Assembly: GCF_002896855.1 (NCBI RefSeq)
Contig: NZ_CP021850.1
Span: 335,665-399,664, forward strand
Length of the DNA stretch: 64,000 nt
Reading direction: 5' to 3'
Source: Clostridium thermosuccinogenes
GTDB taxonomy: Bacteria; Bacillota; Clostridia; Acetivibrionales; DSM-5807
Part shown: positions 55,052-63,440 of the stretch, one piece after another
Layout: every line of letters starts with the position of its first letter
Position numbering within the stretch: position 1 is the stretch's first letter
Notes under the pieces: generated by a model
The model's input: the letters and a program-made list of their open reading frames with translations, nothing else
The model's database searches: none
What the model was told of the DNA's origin: nothing
Made by a program: the position numbers and the translations under genes

Positions 55052-55100
55052 GATTATTGACTAACCTCCAAGTTGGTAACTTGGAGGTTAGTCAATAATC
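55052..55100. repeat. 23-bp perfect inverted repeat with 3-base loop
   Basis: Arms 55052-55074 and 55078-55100 are exact complements around GGT. It lies 35 bases after the second tRNA-Gly remnant, in gene-free DNA. No T-run follows. It might be a strong terminator, a miniature element, or a structured RNA. Confidence 0.8.
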
Positions 55101-55252
55101 TGTAGGCAGTAGAAAACTGCATTTTTTCTCTTGTTGAGACTTTCTAAAAAGAGGTACGTAAAAGTCATAGTCTATCATTATTCTTGTGTCAACTTGGCCG
55201 ATGAGCAGGTGACAGCCTCAAAAAAAGAGGACAAACATAAAATTGGGAATTA

Positions 55253-55387
55253 ATGACTCTGAAAGAAAGAGAAAAAGTATATTCAATAGAACAACGAAAA
55301 ATAGCATTGCAACTTTATGACCAGTGTAAATCTGTAATTGAGGGACTTTTTACTACCCTTAAGAGTAAAATAATTAAAACTATCTAA
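55253..55387 (+). pseudogene. IS3 OrfA fragment
   Basis: MTLKEREKVYSIEQRKIALQ and LYDQCKSV match the OrfA remnant at 15702-15923, then the frame diverges into unrelated sequence (IEGLFTTLKSK). Only the first 28 or so codons are IS3-derived. Confidence 0.65.
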
Positions 55388-55486
55388 ACGTAAATGTTAA
55401 TAGCTTTTGGAAATATGCTATAATATCTATATCGGGGAGATTTACTGTATGAATTTTCAGAATGTAAACCGAAAGGGCTGGATTAT

Positions 55487-55795
55487 ATGAATGCACTAAC
55501 AAATGAGATAAATTTAATAAAGGAGCAGATTGTCTCTCTTTATAATCCTTCAAAGATAATCCTTTTCGGTTCGCAAGCTAAAGGAACGGCTACAATAAAG
55601 AGCGATATAGATCTTTGCGTGGTAAAAGATACAGAAAATAAACGAGAACTTTTGGCAGACATGTATCTTAACATCGAAAGCAGTAAACCTTTTGATTTGC
55701 TTTTATATACTGAAGCCGAATGGAACCAATGCGTAAATGATACAACAAGCTTTGCTTATCTTATTGATAAGAAAGGGACTGTGATTTATGGCTGA
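55487..55795 (+). CDS. mntA: MNT-type nucleotidyltransferase (MntA-like antitoxin)
   Basis: 102 residues of the minimal nucleotidyltransferase fold: GSQAKGTATIKSDIDLCVV gives the GSxxxG and DxD motifs (Asp40, Asp42). In MNT-HEPN pairs this protein AMPylates and silences the HEPN RNase. It overlaps the HEPN start by eight bases, a normal arrangement. A promoter-like TTTGGAAATATGCTATAATATC lies around 55408-55430. It looks intact, while its partner is frameshifted. Confidence 0.85.
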   Translation: MNALTNEINLIKEQIVSLYNPSKIILFGSQAKGTATIKSDIDLCVVKDTENKRELLADMYLNIESSKPFDLLLYTEAEWNQCVNDTTSFAYLIDKKGTVIYG

Positions 55796-56172
55796 TAGTT
55801 TAAGATATAGTGAGTGGCTTGAAAAGGCAGGTAGGGATTTAAAGTCGGCAAAAGTGCTTAAACAGAACGATTGTGGGAATGATATAGTTGCTTTCCACTG
55901 CCAGCAGGCCTATAGAAAAATCGCTTAAAGGTTATTTACTGAAGCAGACTGGACAAATAGTGGAAGGGCATAGTCTTATCTATCTTTGTAAGGAATCCAC
56001 AAATTATAATATAGAATTTAAAAAATGGCTAAAGGATTGCGCATTTGTTAACCAGTATTATATTGAGACTCGTTACCCATCAGATGTGCCGCTTGTGATA
56101 TCCGATGATGAGGCGAATGAATGTATTTCTATAGCAGAAGAAATTTATAAAATGGTTACCGAAACTATATAG
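55788..56172 (+). pseudogene. HEPN-domain toxin gene with a frameshift
   Basis: ATG 55788 (MADSLRYSEWLEKAGRDLKSAK) runs to FHCQQAYRKIA and stops near 55928. Omitting one T at about 55911 restores FHCQQAIEKSLKGYLL and the rest to 56172 (ETRYPSDVPLVISDDEANECISIAEEIYK), a PF05168-type HEPN protein of about 128 residues. The toxin is therefore inactive unless the insertion is a sequencing error. Confidence 0.8.
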
Positions 56173-56203
56173 AAATGAATGAGAATAATGGCTCAAATAT
56201 ATT

Positions 56204-56242
56204 AAGGATGAAGTCAATGTTTGACTCCGGTTGAGCTCTCCA
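56204..56242 (+). repeat. Degenerate tRNA-Gly 3' remnant, third copy
   Basis: AAGGATGAAGTCAATGTTTGACTCCGGTTGAGCTCTCCA aligns with AAGGATGAGGTCACCAGTTCGACTCTGGTTGAGGGCTCCA of the first copy, with about nine differences. T-arm pairing is weakened. It directly follows the MNT-HEPN pair, so that pair lies between the second and third remnants. Confidence 0.55.
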
Positions 56243-56294
56243 TCATTGCAAGACATGCTTTGGAAAAAATTCAACTTAAATACAACAACTGCAG

Positions 56295-56345
56295 AAAAAT
56301 AAAAGAGCTTGATTCAGAAACAATGAATTGAGCTTTTTTTATTCC
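56295..56345 (+). terminator. Probable terminator
   Basis: AAAAGAGCTTGATTCA and TGAATTGAGCTTTTTT (56301-56339) form an imperfect stem ending in TTTTTT. It separates the HEPN/tRNA-remnant region from the T-box transcription unit. Confidence 0.55.
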
Positions 56346-56440
56346 TGGGTATTACTAAATCTTCTAATCAACGTCAAAAATATGGAACTTTCTGTAGTAA
56401 GAAAAAATGAAGAATAACCATAAAGTTGATAAAAAAGTGA

Positions 56441-56475
56441 TTGACATATACACTTCCATGGTATAGTATAGTAAG
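56441..56475 (+). promoter_or_regulatory. Promoter of the amino-acid ABC transporter operon
   Basis: TTGACA at 56441-56446 with TATAGT/TAGTAT strings 15 to 17 bases later (56462-56472). It sits just ahead of the T-box leader. Confidence 0.6.
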
Positions 56476-56483
56476 CAGATAAG

Positions 56484-56750
56484 AATAGTATGAATTATGA
56501 TGACAGGAAGAGTAAGTTAAGGTAGATCTACAGAGAGAAATCCTCACAGGCTGGAAGGGATTTCAGATTGAGATTAACCGAAGTGCATCCTTGAGTACCG
56601 GATCGAAACACAGTAGACTCCGGCGGCTACACCCGTTACAGTGTTGAGGTATATGAGTACCAAAAATGACGAGATGCCGGATTTTCATCCGGTAAACAGA
56701 GTGGAACCGCGGAATTACTTCTGCCTCTGCATAGGGGTAGGAGTTTTTTA
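56484..56750 (+). promoter_or_regulatory. T-box leader, probably cysteine-specific
   Basis: Stem I bears the GATGACAGGAAGAGTA start and the AGAGAG internal motif; the T-box itself is AGAGTGGAACCGCGG (56698-56712). The terminator stem is 56718-56728 with 56733-56743, followed by TTTTTT. AGGA (5' arm) pairing with TCCT (3' arm) bounds a specifier loop whose 3' side is GAAGTGCA; TGC followed by a purine is the best specifier reading, meaning tRNA-Cys. CAT (His) is the main alternative. Uncharged tRNA binding would let the downstream ABC genes be transcribed. Confidence 0.85.
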
Positions 56751-56837
56751 TGTGAAAAATGAGCAGCAATCTTTTGATTAAAAAAACAACAGCCTAAGAT
56801 CTGTAAGGATTTTAAGCAAGATTGAGGTGGCAGATGA

Positions 56838-57503
56838 ATGAATCTTAACTGGCAATTTATAATAGATAGCTTGCCGCTATACCGGGAAGCAGCATTGACG
56901 ACATTAAAGCTTGGATTTTGGGGTATATTGTTTTCTTTAATAATTGGCTTTGTATGCAGCATAGTTCTGTACTTCAAGGTCAAAGGGCTTAAACCAATTG
57001 TTCAAGCTTATATAGAGCTATCACGCAATACTCCGCTGCTGATACAGCTTTTCTTTCTATACTTTGGGCTTACTAAATTGGGTGTAACCCTGAGCGAGAA
57101 TGCTTGTGCCATTATCGGCCTGTCTTTTTTAGGAGGAAGCTATATGGCTGAAGCCCTGCGAAGCGGTCTGGAGGCTGTAAGCAGGTCGCAAATAGAGTCC
57201 GGCCTTAGCATAGGGCTTTCCAGGACACAGTTGGTGAGATATGTGGTCCTTCCCCAGGCATTTTCCGTTAGTATGCCTTCATTAGGCGCAAATTGCATTT
57301 TTTTGCTCAAAGAAACCTCCATAGTGGGAGCAATTGCAGTGGTTGACCTTATGAATGTGACAAAGGATTTGATAGGCATGTACTATCAGACCTTTGAAGC
57401 GCTGTTTATGCTGGTGGCTGTGTATCTGATCATGATTTTGCCTTTGTCAATACTTCTGACATGGCTGGAAAGGAAGGTGCGGTATGCAGAGTTCGGGAAT
57501 TAG
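56838..57503 (+). CDS. Amino-acid ABC transporter permease 1
   Basis: 221 residues of the HisM/polar-amino-acid permease type, with about five hydrophobic helices and the ATPase-coupling loop EALRSGLEAVSRSQIESGLSIGLSRTQ. First gene after the T-box; GAGGTGG precedes it. It overlaps the second permease by 20 bases. With a CjaA-like binding protein downstream it likely carries cysteine. Confidence 0.88.
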   Translation: MNLNWQFIIDSLPLYREAALTTLKLGFWGILFSLIIGFVCSIVLYFKVKGLKPIVQAYIELSRNTPLLIQLFFLYFGLTKLGVTLSENACAIIGLSFLGGSYMAEALRSGLEAVSRSQIESGLSIGLSRTQLVRYVVLPQAFSVSMPSLGANCIFLLKETSIVGAIAVVDLMNVTKDLIGMYYQTFEALFMLVAVYLIMILPLSILLTWLERKVRYAEFGN

Positions 57504-58161
57504 TGTTCTTTTGAAGGGTAAGAACCTGCAGCGCCTGTTTGAAGGCCTGATGATAACAGCAAGAATTGCTTTCATATCAATCATTATTGGTTCGCTGCTA
57601 GGAATAGTTCTGGGAGTTATATGGACATCAAAGTCAAAATGGATACGCTCGATTTGCCGCATATACTTAGAGCTGTTTAGGATAATACCGATTCTTGTTT
57701 GGTTGTTCATCATGTATTTTGGGGTTACCACTGCTTTAAACATAGACTTAAGCGGTGAGACCGTTTCTGTTATCGTATTCACCCTTTGGGGTGCTGCCGA
57801 GATGGGAGATATCGTAAGAGGTGCATTGGAATCCTTGCCAAAGCATCAGATTGAATCCGGAAAGGCTATAGGGCTTAGCTTTTGGGGCCTTTACAGGTAT
57901 ATTCTTATACCCCAGGCTGTAAGAAGAATGCTGCCGGGAGCCATAAACCTGGCTACAAGAATGGTTAAGACCACCTCATTGGTAGTTTTGATTGGGGTAA
58001 TAGATGTTATAAAGGTAGGACAGCAAATTATAGAGTATTCACGTATAGAGGTACCTACGGCATCCTTTTGGGTGTATGGTTTTGTATTTATATTGTACTT
58101 CGTAATCTGTTATCCTCTTTCGAAGATATCCAGGAAACTGGAAAACAAATGGAATGGATAG
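57484..58161 (+). CDS. Amino-acid ABC transporter permease 2
   Basis: 225 residues, same family as permease 1, with the coupling loop GALESLPKHQIESGKAIGLSFW. It overlaps its neighbour, so the two are made together as a heterodimer. Its C-terminus (LSKISRKLENKWNG) is basic and cytoplasmic. Confidence 0.88.
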   Translation: MQSSGISVLLKGKNLQRLFEGLMITARIAFISIIIGSLLGIVLGVIWTSKSKWIRSICRIYLELFRIIPILVWLFIMYFGVTTALNIDLSGETVSVIVFTLWGAAEMGDIVRGALESLPKHQIESGKAIGLSFWGLYRYILIPQAVRRMLPGAINLATRMVKTTSLVVLIGVIDVIKVGQQIIEYSRIEVPTASFWVYGFVFILYFVICYPLSKISRKLENKWNG

Positions 58162-58178
58162 GGGTGTTGATCAAGCAT

Positions 58179-58922
58179 ATGGAAACAAAGGAAGTATTAC
58201 TTGAAATAAAGGGTTTGTATAAGAAATATGACGAAACAACTGTCCTTAATGACATTAACTTAAGCATTAATAAAGGTGAAGTTGTGGTTATTCTGGGACC
58301 TTCAGGCTGTGGGAAAAGCACTCTTTTAAGGTGCCTCAACGGCTTGGAGAAAATACAGGGAGGTGATATAAGATACCGCAATAAAAGCCTTGTCGGTAAA
58401 GATGTGAACTGGCAGGAAATCCGCCAGCATATAGGAATGGTATTCCAGAACTATGACTTGTTTCCCCACATGACAGTCATTGAAAATATCATATTAGGCC
58501 CTGTCAAAGTACAAAAAAGAGATAAAGATGAGGTGATGGAGCAGGCAAAGCAGCTACTGGACAGGGTGGGATTGTTTGACCGAAAGGATTCATATCCCCG
58601 TCAGCTTTCCGGAGGTCAGAAGCAGAGAATAGCAATAGTAAGGGCTCTGTGCATGAATCCTGAGATAATGCTTTTCGACGAAGTTACAGCATCTCTTGAT
58701 CCTGAAATGGTAAGAGAAGTACTGGATGTAATGCTGGGACTCGCAAAACAGGGCATGACAATGGTTATTGTAACCCATGAGATGTCCTTCGCCCGGGCTG
58801 TTGCCGATAAGATAGTTTTTATTGATAAAGGAAGGATCTGTGAGATATCAGAACCCGACGAATTTTTTACGAATCCAAAAACAGAACGTGCTCAGCACTT
58901 CTTAAATATATTTCAATATTAA
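58179..58922 (+). CDS. Amino-acid ABC transporter ATPase
   Basis: About 247 residues from ATG 58179 (METKEVLLEIKGLYKKYD). The frame is open from 58068, but that would overlap the permease gene by nearly 100 bases. Walker A GPSGCGKST, signature LSGGQKQRIAIVRAL, Walker B IMLFDEVTASLD (Val where family members usually have Pro), H-loop VIVTHEM. GlnQ/HisP type. Confidence 0.9.
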   Translation: METKEVLLEIKGLYKKYDETTVLNDINLSINKGEVVVILGPSGCGKSTLLRCLNGLEKIQGGDIRYRNKSLVGKDVNWQEIRQHIGMVFQNYDLFPHMTVIENIILGPVKVQKRDKDEVMEQAKQLLDRVGLFDRKDSYPRQLSGGQKQRIAIVRALCMNPEIMLFDEVTASLDPEMVREVLDVMLGLAKQGMTMVIVTHEMSFARAVADKIVFIDKGRICEISEPDEFFTNPKTERAQHFLNIFQY

Positions 58923-58958
58923 ATTATAGAAAATCATAAAATGAAGGGAATGGTTACA

Positions 58959-59822
58959 ATGGGAAAAAATAGAAGAATTATTCATTTATTATTGATTGCA
59001 GTATTGGCACTGGGGATGCTTGCAGGCTGCAGCAACGCAAGCTCAAAGGAAAGTGCGTCAGAAGTTAAGGGTTCTATTGCTGAAATTAAAGAGCGGGGTA
59101 AGATTAGAATTGGCGTGTTCAGTGATAAAAACCCCTTTGGTTATGTTGATGAAAATGGCGTAAACCAGGGCTTTGATGTGTATATTGCCAGAAGGTTTGC
59201 CAAGGATCTTTTGGGAGACGAATCCAAGGTTGAATTTGTTTTGGTCGATGCAGCAAGCAGAGTGGCGTTCCTGGAATCGAACAAGGTTGATATTATAATG
59301 GCTAATTTTACGGTTACAGAGGAAAGAAAGCAAAAGGTGGATTTTGCCAACCCGTATATGAAGGTTTCTCTCGGAATAGTTTCTCCGGAAAGCGCTCCGA
59401 TTACATCGATTGAACAGTTGAAAGGTAAAAAAGCCATCGTCGCTAAAGGAACTACTGCTGAAACTTTTTTGACTGAAAACTATCCTGAAATAGAGCAATT
59501 AAAATTCGAACAGTATACAGAAATATTTGAAGCATTAAAGGACGGCCGTGGCGATGCTATAGTTAACGATAATACCGAAGTGATTGCATGGGCGAAGCAG
59601 AATCCCGGATTTGTAGTCGGTGTGCCTACACTGGGTGGACAGGATACAATAGCACCGGCTGTCAAGAAGGGAAATAAGGAGCTCCTCGATTGGATTAACA
59701 ATGAACTTGCTGCTTTAGGCAAAGAGAATTTCATACACAAGGCATATGATGAAACATTGGCGGATATATATGGAGAAGATTTCAAAGAGAGCCTTGTAAT
59801 TGAAGGTGGAAAATTAGAATAA
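58959..59822 (+). CDS. Cysteine-type ABC transporter binding lipoprotein
   Basis: 287 residues from ATG 58959 with GGGA upstream (58941 is an in-frame alternative). The signal sequence LLIAVLALGMLAGC carries a lipobox with Cys as lipidation site. The mature domain resembles the CjaA-type cysteine-binding proteins: IRIGVFSDKNPFGYVDENG, VEFVLVDAASRVAFLESNKVD, NFTVTEERKQKVDFANPYMKV, and the tail HKAYDETLADIYGED. This likeness and the TGC T-box specifier support each other. Last gene of the operon. Confidence 0.88.
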   Translation: MGKNRRIIHLLLIAVLALGMLAGCSNASSKESASEVKGSIAEIKERGKIRIGVFSDKNPFGYVDENGVNQGFDVYIARRFAKDLLGDESKVEFVLVDAASRVAFLESNKVDIIMANFTVTEERKQKVDFANPYMKVSLGIVSPESAPITSIEQLKGKKAIVAKGTTAETFLTENYPEIEQLKFEQYTEIFEALKDGRGDAIVNDNTEVIAWAKQNPGFVVGVPTLGGQDTIAPAVKKGNKELLDWINNELAALGKENFIHKAYDETLADIYGEDFKESLVIEGGKLE

Positions 59823-59871
59823 TCTATAATTATAGTGGCATGGAAATATAAATGCCCAGTGTTCCAATGAT

Positions 59872-59930
59872 ATACTCCCCTTGAGGTGAAAAGGCAGAAA
59901 ATAAACCTGTACCGGAAAGGGGAGTATTTT
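59872..59930 (+). terminator. Hairpin after the ABC transporter operon
   Basis: ATACTCCCCTT (59872-59882) pairs with AAGGGGAGTAT (59917-59927), followed by TTTT; the loop is 34 bases. It lies 50 bases after the binding-protein stop and likely ends the operon. Confidence 0.65.
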
Positions 59931-60095
59931 CATGTCCGACAAAGAATTTTACAGCCTTTCTGAAATATAAAAATCATACAATAGGCAATCTTCAAATGGA
60001 AGACAAAATTAATATTTATCCCAGTGCTTCTTCATAAAATCTCCACAAAAATGTGTTAAATTCGGTGGTATAAACGATGAAAAGATGGTATGACG

Positions 60096-60158
60096 ATGGG
60101 CAAATCAAGTCCGACAAGCAAAAAGGTACGAGCAGCAGCCAAAAAAAGTAAAATTTAA
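60096..60158 (+). CDS. Possible 20-residue lysine-rich peptide
   Basis: MGKSSPTSKKVRAAAKKSKI is open from ATG 60096 (or 60090) to 60158. GATGAAAAGATGG upstream is a weak ribosome site. It ends 28 bases before the HMA-fusion start. It could be chance. Confidence 0.25.
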   Translation: MGKSSPTSKKVRAAAKKSKI

Positions 60159-60185
60159 TTAACCTTACTTATAAGGAGGTATGGA

Positions 60186-62012
60186 ATGGAACAGCGACCG
60201 GTACGAAAAATTCTTCAAATAGATGGCATGACATGTACAAGCTGTGAAATGAGAATTGAGAATGCTTTGAAAAAGCTTGAAGGAGTATTGGAAGTCAAAG
60301 CAATTTTCAGCAGCTCCAATGTTTACATTACCTACGATGCAAATGTTATAGGCCTGGAACAAATTGCTCAAACGATAGAAAGGCTGGATTATGTAGTCAG
60401 GAATAAGCCTGGTGCTGCGGCTGTTCCAAGAGCAAACACAAAAAAGGCAGTGGATGATAAAATGACAATCAACCAACTGTTGGGGATTGGTATCATATTG
60501 TTTGCTCTCTACATTATTGTTAAAAACACGGTGGGATTTAACTTTGTACCCGAGATTAATCAATCCATGGGATACGGAATACTGTTTTTTGTTGGATCGC
60601 TGACTTCACTACATTGTGTCGTCATGTGTGGAGGAATAAATCTGTCTCAATGTGTTTCATATAAGGTTGATAACGGCAACTCCGGCAAGATTTCAAAGTT
60701 AAAACCAAGTTTGCTTTATAACAGCGGCAGAGTGGTATCCTATACCATAATCGGAGGCATAGTAGGAGCATTGGGCTCCAGTATAAGCTTTTCCGGGGCT
60801 GCCAAGGGGATTGTGGCTATTATATCCGGTGTGTTCATGGTGATCATGGGGTTAAATATGCTCAACATATTCCCATGGCTCAGAAAATTAAACCCCAGAA
60901 TGCCAAAAATTTTTGGAAACAAAATACACAATAACAACGGCAAATATGGGCCTTTTTATGTGGGATTGCTCAACGGCTTAATGCCGTGCGGCCCGCTTCA
61001 GTCAATGCAGATTTATGCTTTGGGTACCGGTGGTTTTACTGCGGGAGCGTTGTCCATGTTTATGTTTAGCGTTGGCACAGTGCCTTTAATGTTCGGATTT
61101 GGGGCAGTGAGCTCAATATTAAGCGGGAAATTTACGCACAAGATGATGAAAGTAAGTGCTGTGCTGGTAATCGTACTTGGAGTGGTCATGACCAATAGAG
61201 GTCTGGCATTGTCAGGCTTTTCACTCCCTTCCGTGCCGTTTGATGTAAGCAGCACCCGAGGCAGCAACGTAGCAACAATACAGGATGGTGTTCAAATAGT
61301 TACCACAAAGCTGTCCTCAGGCAGTTATGAACCAATAATAGTGCAAAAGGGTATACCTGTAAGGTGGACTATACGAGCTCAGAAAGGCGATATAAACGGC
61401 TGTAACAATGAGATTGTAATACCGAAGTTTAACAAAAGCAAAAAGTTGGAGGTGGGAGACAATATCATAGAGTTCACTCCCACACAAACCGGTACCTTCG
61501 CGTACAGCTGCTGGATGGGCATGATCAGGAGCAAAATCACTGTGGTTGATGATATCAATAATGCTGATGCATCCGGCTCTGATGGAGGTGTTCAGAAGTC
61601 AGATTACAAAATACCTACTGACAAAATTGCCGTTGCCAAAATAGAGGACGGAATGCATTATGTTGAAATAGATATGGAAGAAAACAGGTTTTCTCCGGCA
61701 GTAGTGGTAATGCAGAGAGGAACGGAAACAATATGGAATATTAAAGGTGTTAAAATCAACGACAGTAACAGTACCCTCATATTCCCCAAGTATAATGCCC
61801 GAATGAATATGCAGGAAGGAGACAACAAAATCAGTTTGATTCCTCAGAGTGACTTTGATTTTTCTACAGCTGATAACGCATTTTATGGCTATGTAAAAGT
61901 TGTTGACGATATTACCAAAATCGATATTGATGCGATAAAAAATGAAGTAAATCAATACGTTCCGACCATACAAGAAATTATAGATACCAGCGGATTACCT
62001 TCGTGTCACTAA
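60186..62012 (+). CDS. HMA - membrane (SafE/DsbD-like) - cupredoxin fusion protein
   Basis: 608 residues. Residues 8-75 are a heavy-metal-associated domain with MTCTSC (Cys17, Cys20). Six or more membrane helices follow (about 95-350) with the motifs HCVVMCGG and NGLMPCGPLQ of the UreH/SafE-like metal transport family. Two cupredoxin-like beta domains make up the C-terminus: the first has GCNNEIVIP...FAYSCWMGM, which could ligate copper; the second lacks the Cys. Probable role: copper handling or export at the membrane. A TAAGGAGGT site precedes the start. Confidence 0.85.
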   Translation: MEQRPVRKILQIDGMTCTSCEMRIENALKKLEGVLEVKAIFSSSNVYITYDANVIGLEQIAQTIERLDYVVRNKPGAAAVPRANTKKAVDDKMTINQLLGIGIILFALYIIVKNTVGFNFVPEINQSMGYGILFFVGSLTSLHCVVMCGGINLSQCVSYKVDNGNSGKISKLKPSLLYNSGRVVSYTIIGGIVGALGSSISFSGAAKGIVAIISGVFMVIMGLNMLNIFPWLRKLNPRMPKIFGNKIHNNNGKYGPFYVGLLNGLMPCGPLQSMQIYALGTGGFTAGALSMFMFSVGTVPLMFGFGAVSSILSGKFTHKMMKVSAVLVIVLGVVMTNRGLALSGFSLPSVPFDVSSTRGSNVATIQDGVQIVTTKLSSGSYEPIIVQKGIPVRWTIRAQKGDINGCNNEIVIPKFNKSKKLEVGDNIIEFTPTQTGTFAYSCWMGMIRSKITVVDDINNADASGSDGGVQKSDYKIPTDKIAVAKIEDGMHYVEIDMEENRFSPAVVVMQRGTETIWNIKGVKINDSNSTLIFPKYNARMNMQEGDNKISLIPQSDFDFSTADNAFYGYVKVVDDITKIDIDAIKNEVNQYVPTIQEIIDTSGLPSCH

Positions 62013-62051
62013 AGGGCATACAACACTCACTTTTAGAAAGGCGGTAATTTT

Positions 62052-62140
62052 ATGAATAAAGAAACTATAAAATAAGCGGCATGACTTGTGCCGCATGCGC
62101 AAAGCGGATCGAAAAGGCAGTCGGTAAGCTGGATGGCTAA
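62052..62140 (+). pseudogene. CopA-like HMA domain remnant
   Basis: MNKETIK then a stop; shifting frame by one gives ISGMTCAACAKRIEKAVGKLDG and a stop. GMTCAAC is the N-terminal metal-binding motif of copper P-type ATPases. Only this much survives. A GGCGGT-like site precedes it. Its position after the HMA-fusion gene suggests a former copper operon. Confidence 0.7.
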
Positions 62141-62546
62141 CGGCTAATTCAATCAATTGAAACATATGCAAATTTTGTGTTGTTATTGCTTCATTCCAGC
62201 AGGTATATATGTAGATTTTATGAAGAAAGGTACGAATGAAGAGGAGCGATTGAGCGAATTAGGTCAAAAGCTTTGCTGGAGAATATTGAATTTCTTAATG
62301 AAACATTAATATTCCTTATATGATGAAACATTAATATTCCTTATATGAAATTTTCACATTTACATTATAGTGTGCAATATTAACGATGCAGTTAAATTTA
62401 TGATTCTTGATTAGATATAACAAGTATTGCAATCAAGTCCAGCGTAACACCATTGGTCATGCATAACAGTGTTCGATACTTATGTACACTATATTTACAA
62501 AATATTACATAGGAGATATAATAACCTCAAAGAGGAGGTTGATTTC
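62141..62546. other. Gene-free stretch containing a tandem repeat
   Basis: No credible gene. Holds the 25-bp tandem duplication at 62298-62347. A GGAGG site at 62533-62539 belongs to the next gene. Confidence 0.4.
62298..62347. repeat. 25-bp perfect tandem duplication
   Basis: ATGAAACATTAATATTCC plus TTATATG occurs twice head to tail, at 62298-62322 and 62323-62347, with no differences. AT-rich and non-coding. Confidence 0.85.
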
Positions 62547-62891
62547 ATGAAAAATTCCGTAATTGCAGGCGATTATGCTGGTAAAGGTGTTATATATACA
62601 GCTGGACAAGTGCTTATTGCAGTATCATTGTTAAATTCAGTTAAGCTAAATAAGGATACAGTAGATTCATATGAACTTATCACAGAAGAGCATAGAAAGA
62701 GTGCAGCAAGTGGTATTGCGAGAGGATTAGTGGGTGGTGCATTGCTTGGACCGGTTGGCCTATTAGCCGGTGGACTTAGTGCTAAAAACAAAGGAACTTA
62801 TCAAGTAGCAATACAGTTTAAAGATGGCAAAAGGAGTTTATTAGAGATTGACGATAAAATTTATAAAGGATTAATAAAAGCATTATTCTAA
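62547..62891 (+). CDS. Hypothetical glycine-rich 114-residue protein
   Basis: Starts MKNSVIAGDYAGKGVIYTAG at ATG 62547 after GAGGAGG (the frame is open from 62469). A central segment GIARGLVGGALLGPVGLLAGGLSA is glycine-rich and hydrophobic, like a membrane hairpin or a glycine-zipper. C-terminal strand-rich YQVAIQFKDGKRSLLEID. Resembles small clostridial proteins of unknown role. Own terminator follows. Confidence 0.65.
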   Translation: MKNSVIAGDYAGKGVIYTAGQVLIAVSLLNSVKLNKDTVDSYELITEEHRKSAASGIARGLVGGALLGPVGLLAGGLSAKNKGTYQVAIQFKDGKRSLLEIDDKIYKGLIKALF

Positions 62892-62896
62892 AAGTC

Positions 62897-62926
62897 AGCA
62901 CTTACTTCGGTAGGTGCTTTTGTTTT
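62897..62926 (+). terminator. Rho-independent terminator
   Basis: AGCACTTAC-TTCG-GTAGGTGCT (62897-62918; one G-T pair) followed by TTTGTTTT. A stable UUCG tetraloop. It ends the gene at 62547-62891. Confidence 0.85.
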
Positions 62927-63187
62927 CTGTCCCTACTACTGCCCAAAAACTTATTGCTTTACTTCTGATTTATGAACATTTACACTTATTTACAATGATA
63001 TAATTAAGATATTTGAAGAAAATTATGCGTAATTTTAGCAGTTATTCTGAAGGATAAAATATGTGAAAATTGAAGCCTGGAATAGGGTTTAAGGGCGTTT
63101 TTATGATGCCCGAAGAGTGAATAGATAGGGAAACTTTGAAAATCGGATGAAGCTCTACTGCAACTAATATAATCAATTCTACGGCCC
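62927..63187. other. Gene-free stretch
   Basis: About 260 bases; no open frame of note and no repeat recognised. Confidence 0.4.
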
Positions 63188-63216
63188 TTGTTATATTAGA
63201 TTTTACATGGTATAAT
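63188..63216 (+). promoter_or_regulatory. Promoter of the 63.2-kb unit
   Basis: TTGTTA at 63188-63193, 17 bases, TATAAT at 63211-63216. Near-consensus. It precedes a short unit with no long gene. Confidence 0.65.
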
Positions 63217-63239
63217 TTAACTGTTTAGGAAGGCTTGAA

Positions 63240-63323
63240 ATGTTTGTGTCAGGTGTTATGAAGTCTAATAAAATGATATGCTCCGTACAAATGGATAACG
63301 ACGAGACGTTGTGCGGAGCCTAA
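63240..63323 (+). CDS. Possible 27-residue peptide in a short transcription unit
   Basis: MFVSGVMKSNKMICSVQMDN... ends LCGA and a stop at 63321-63323. AGGAAGG lies about eight bases upstream. The transcript would run from the promoter at 63188 to the terminator at 63441. The region could equally be a non-coding RNA or a leader; a hydrophobic frame MLLLLLPFLPTLKRL from an ATG near 63388 also lies inside it. Not recognised. Confidence 0.35.
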   Translation: MFVSGVMKSNKMICSVQMDNDETLCGA

Positions 63324-63440
63324 TCAGGAAGTTTTGACTTCTGAGGTTCGTCGGTAATATGGCTCTTTAAGTGTAGTTATTACTATGCTTTTGTTATTGT
63401 TGCCATTTTTACCGACATTGAAAAGATTAAGTATATATAG

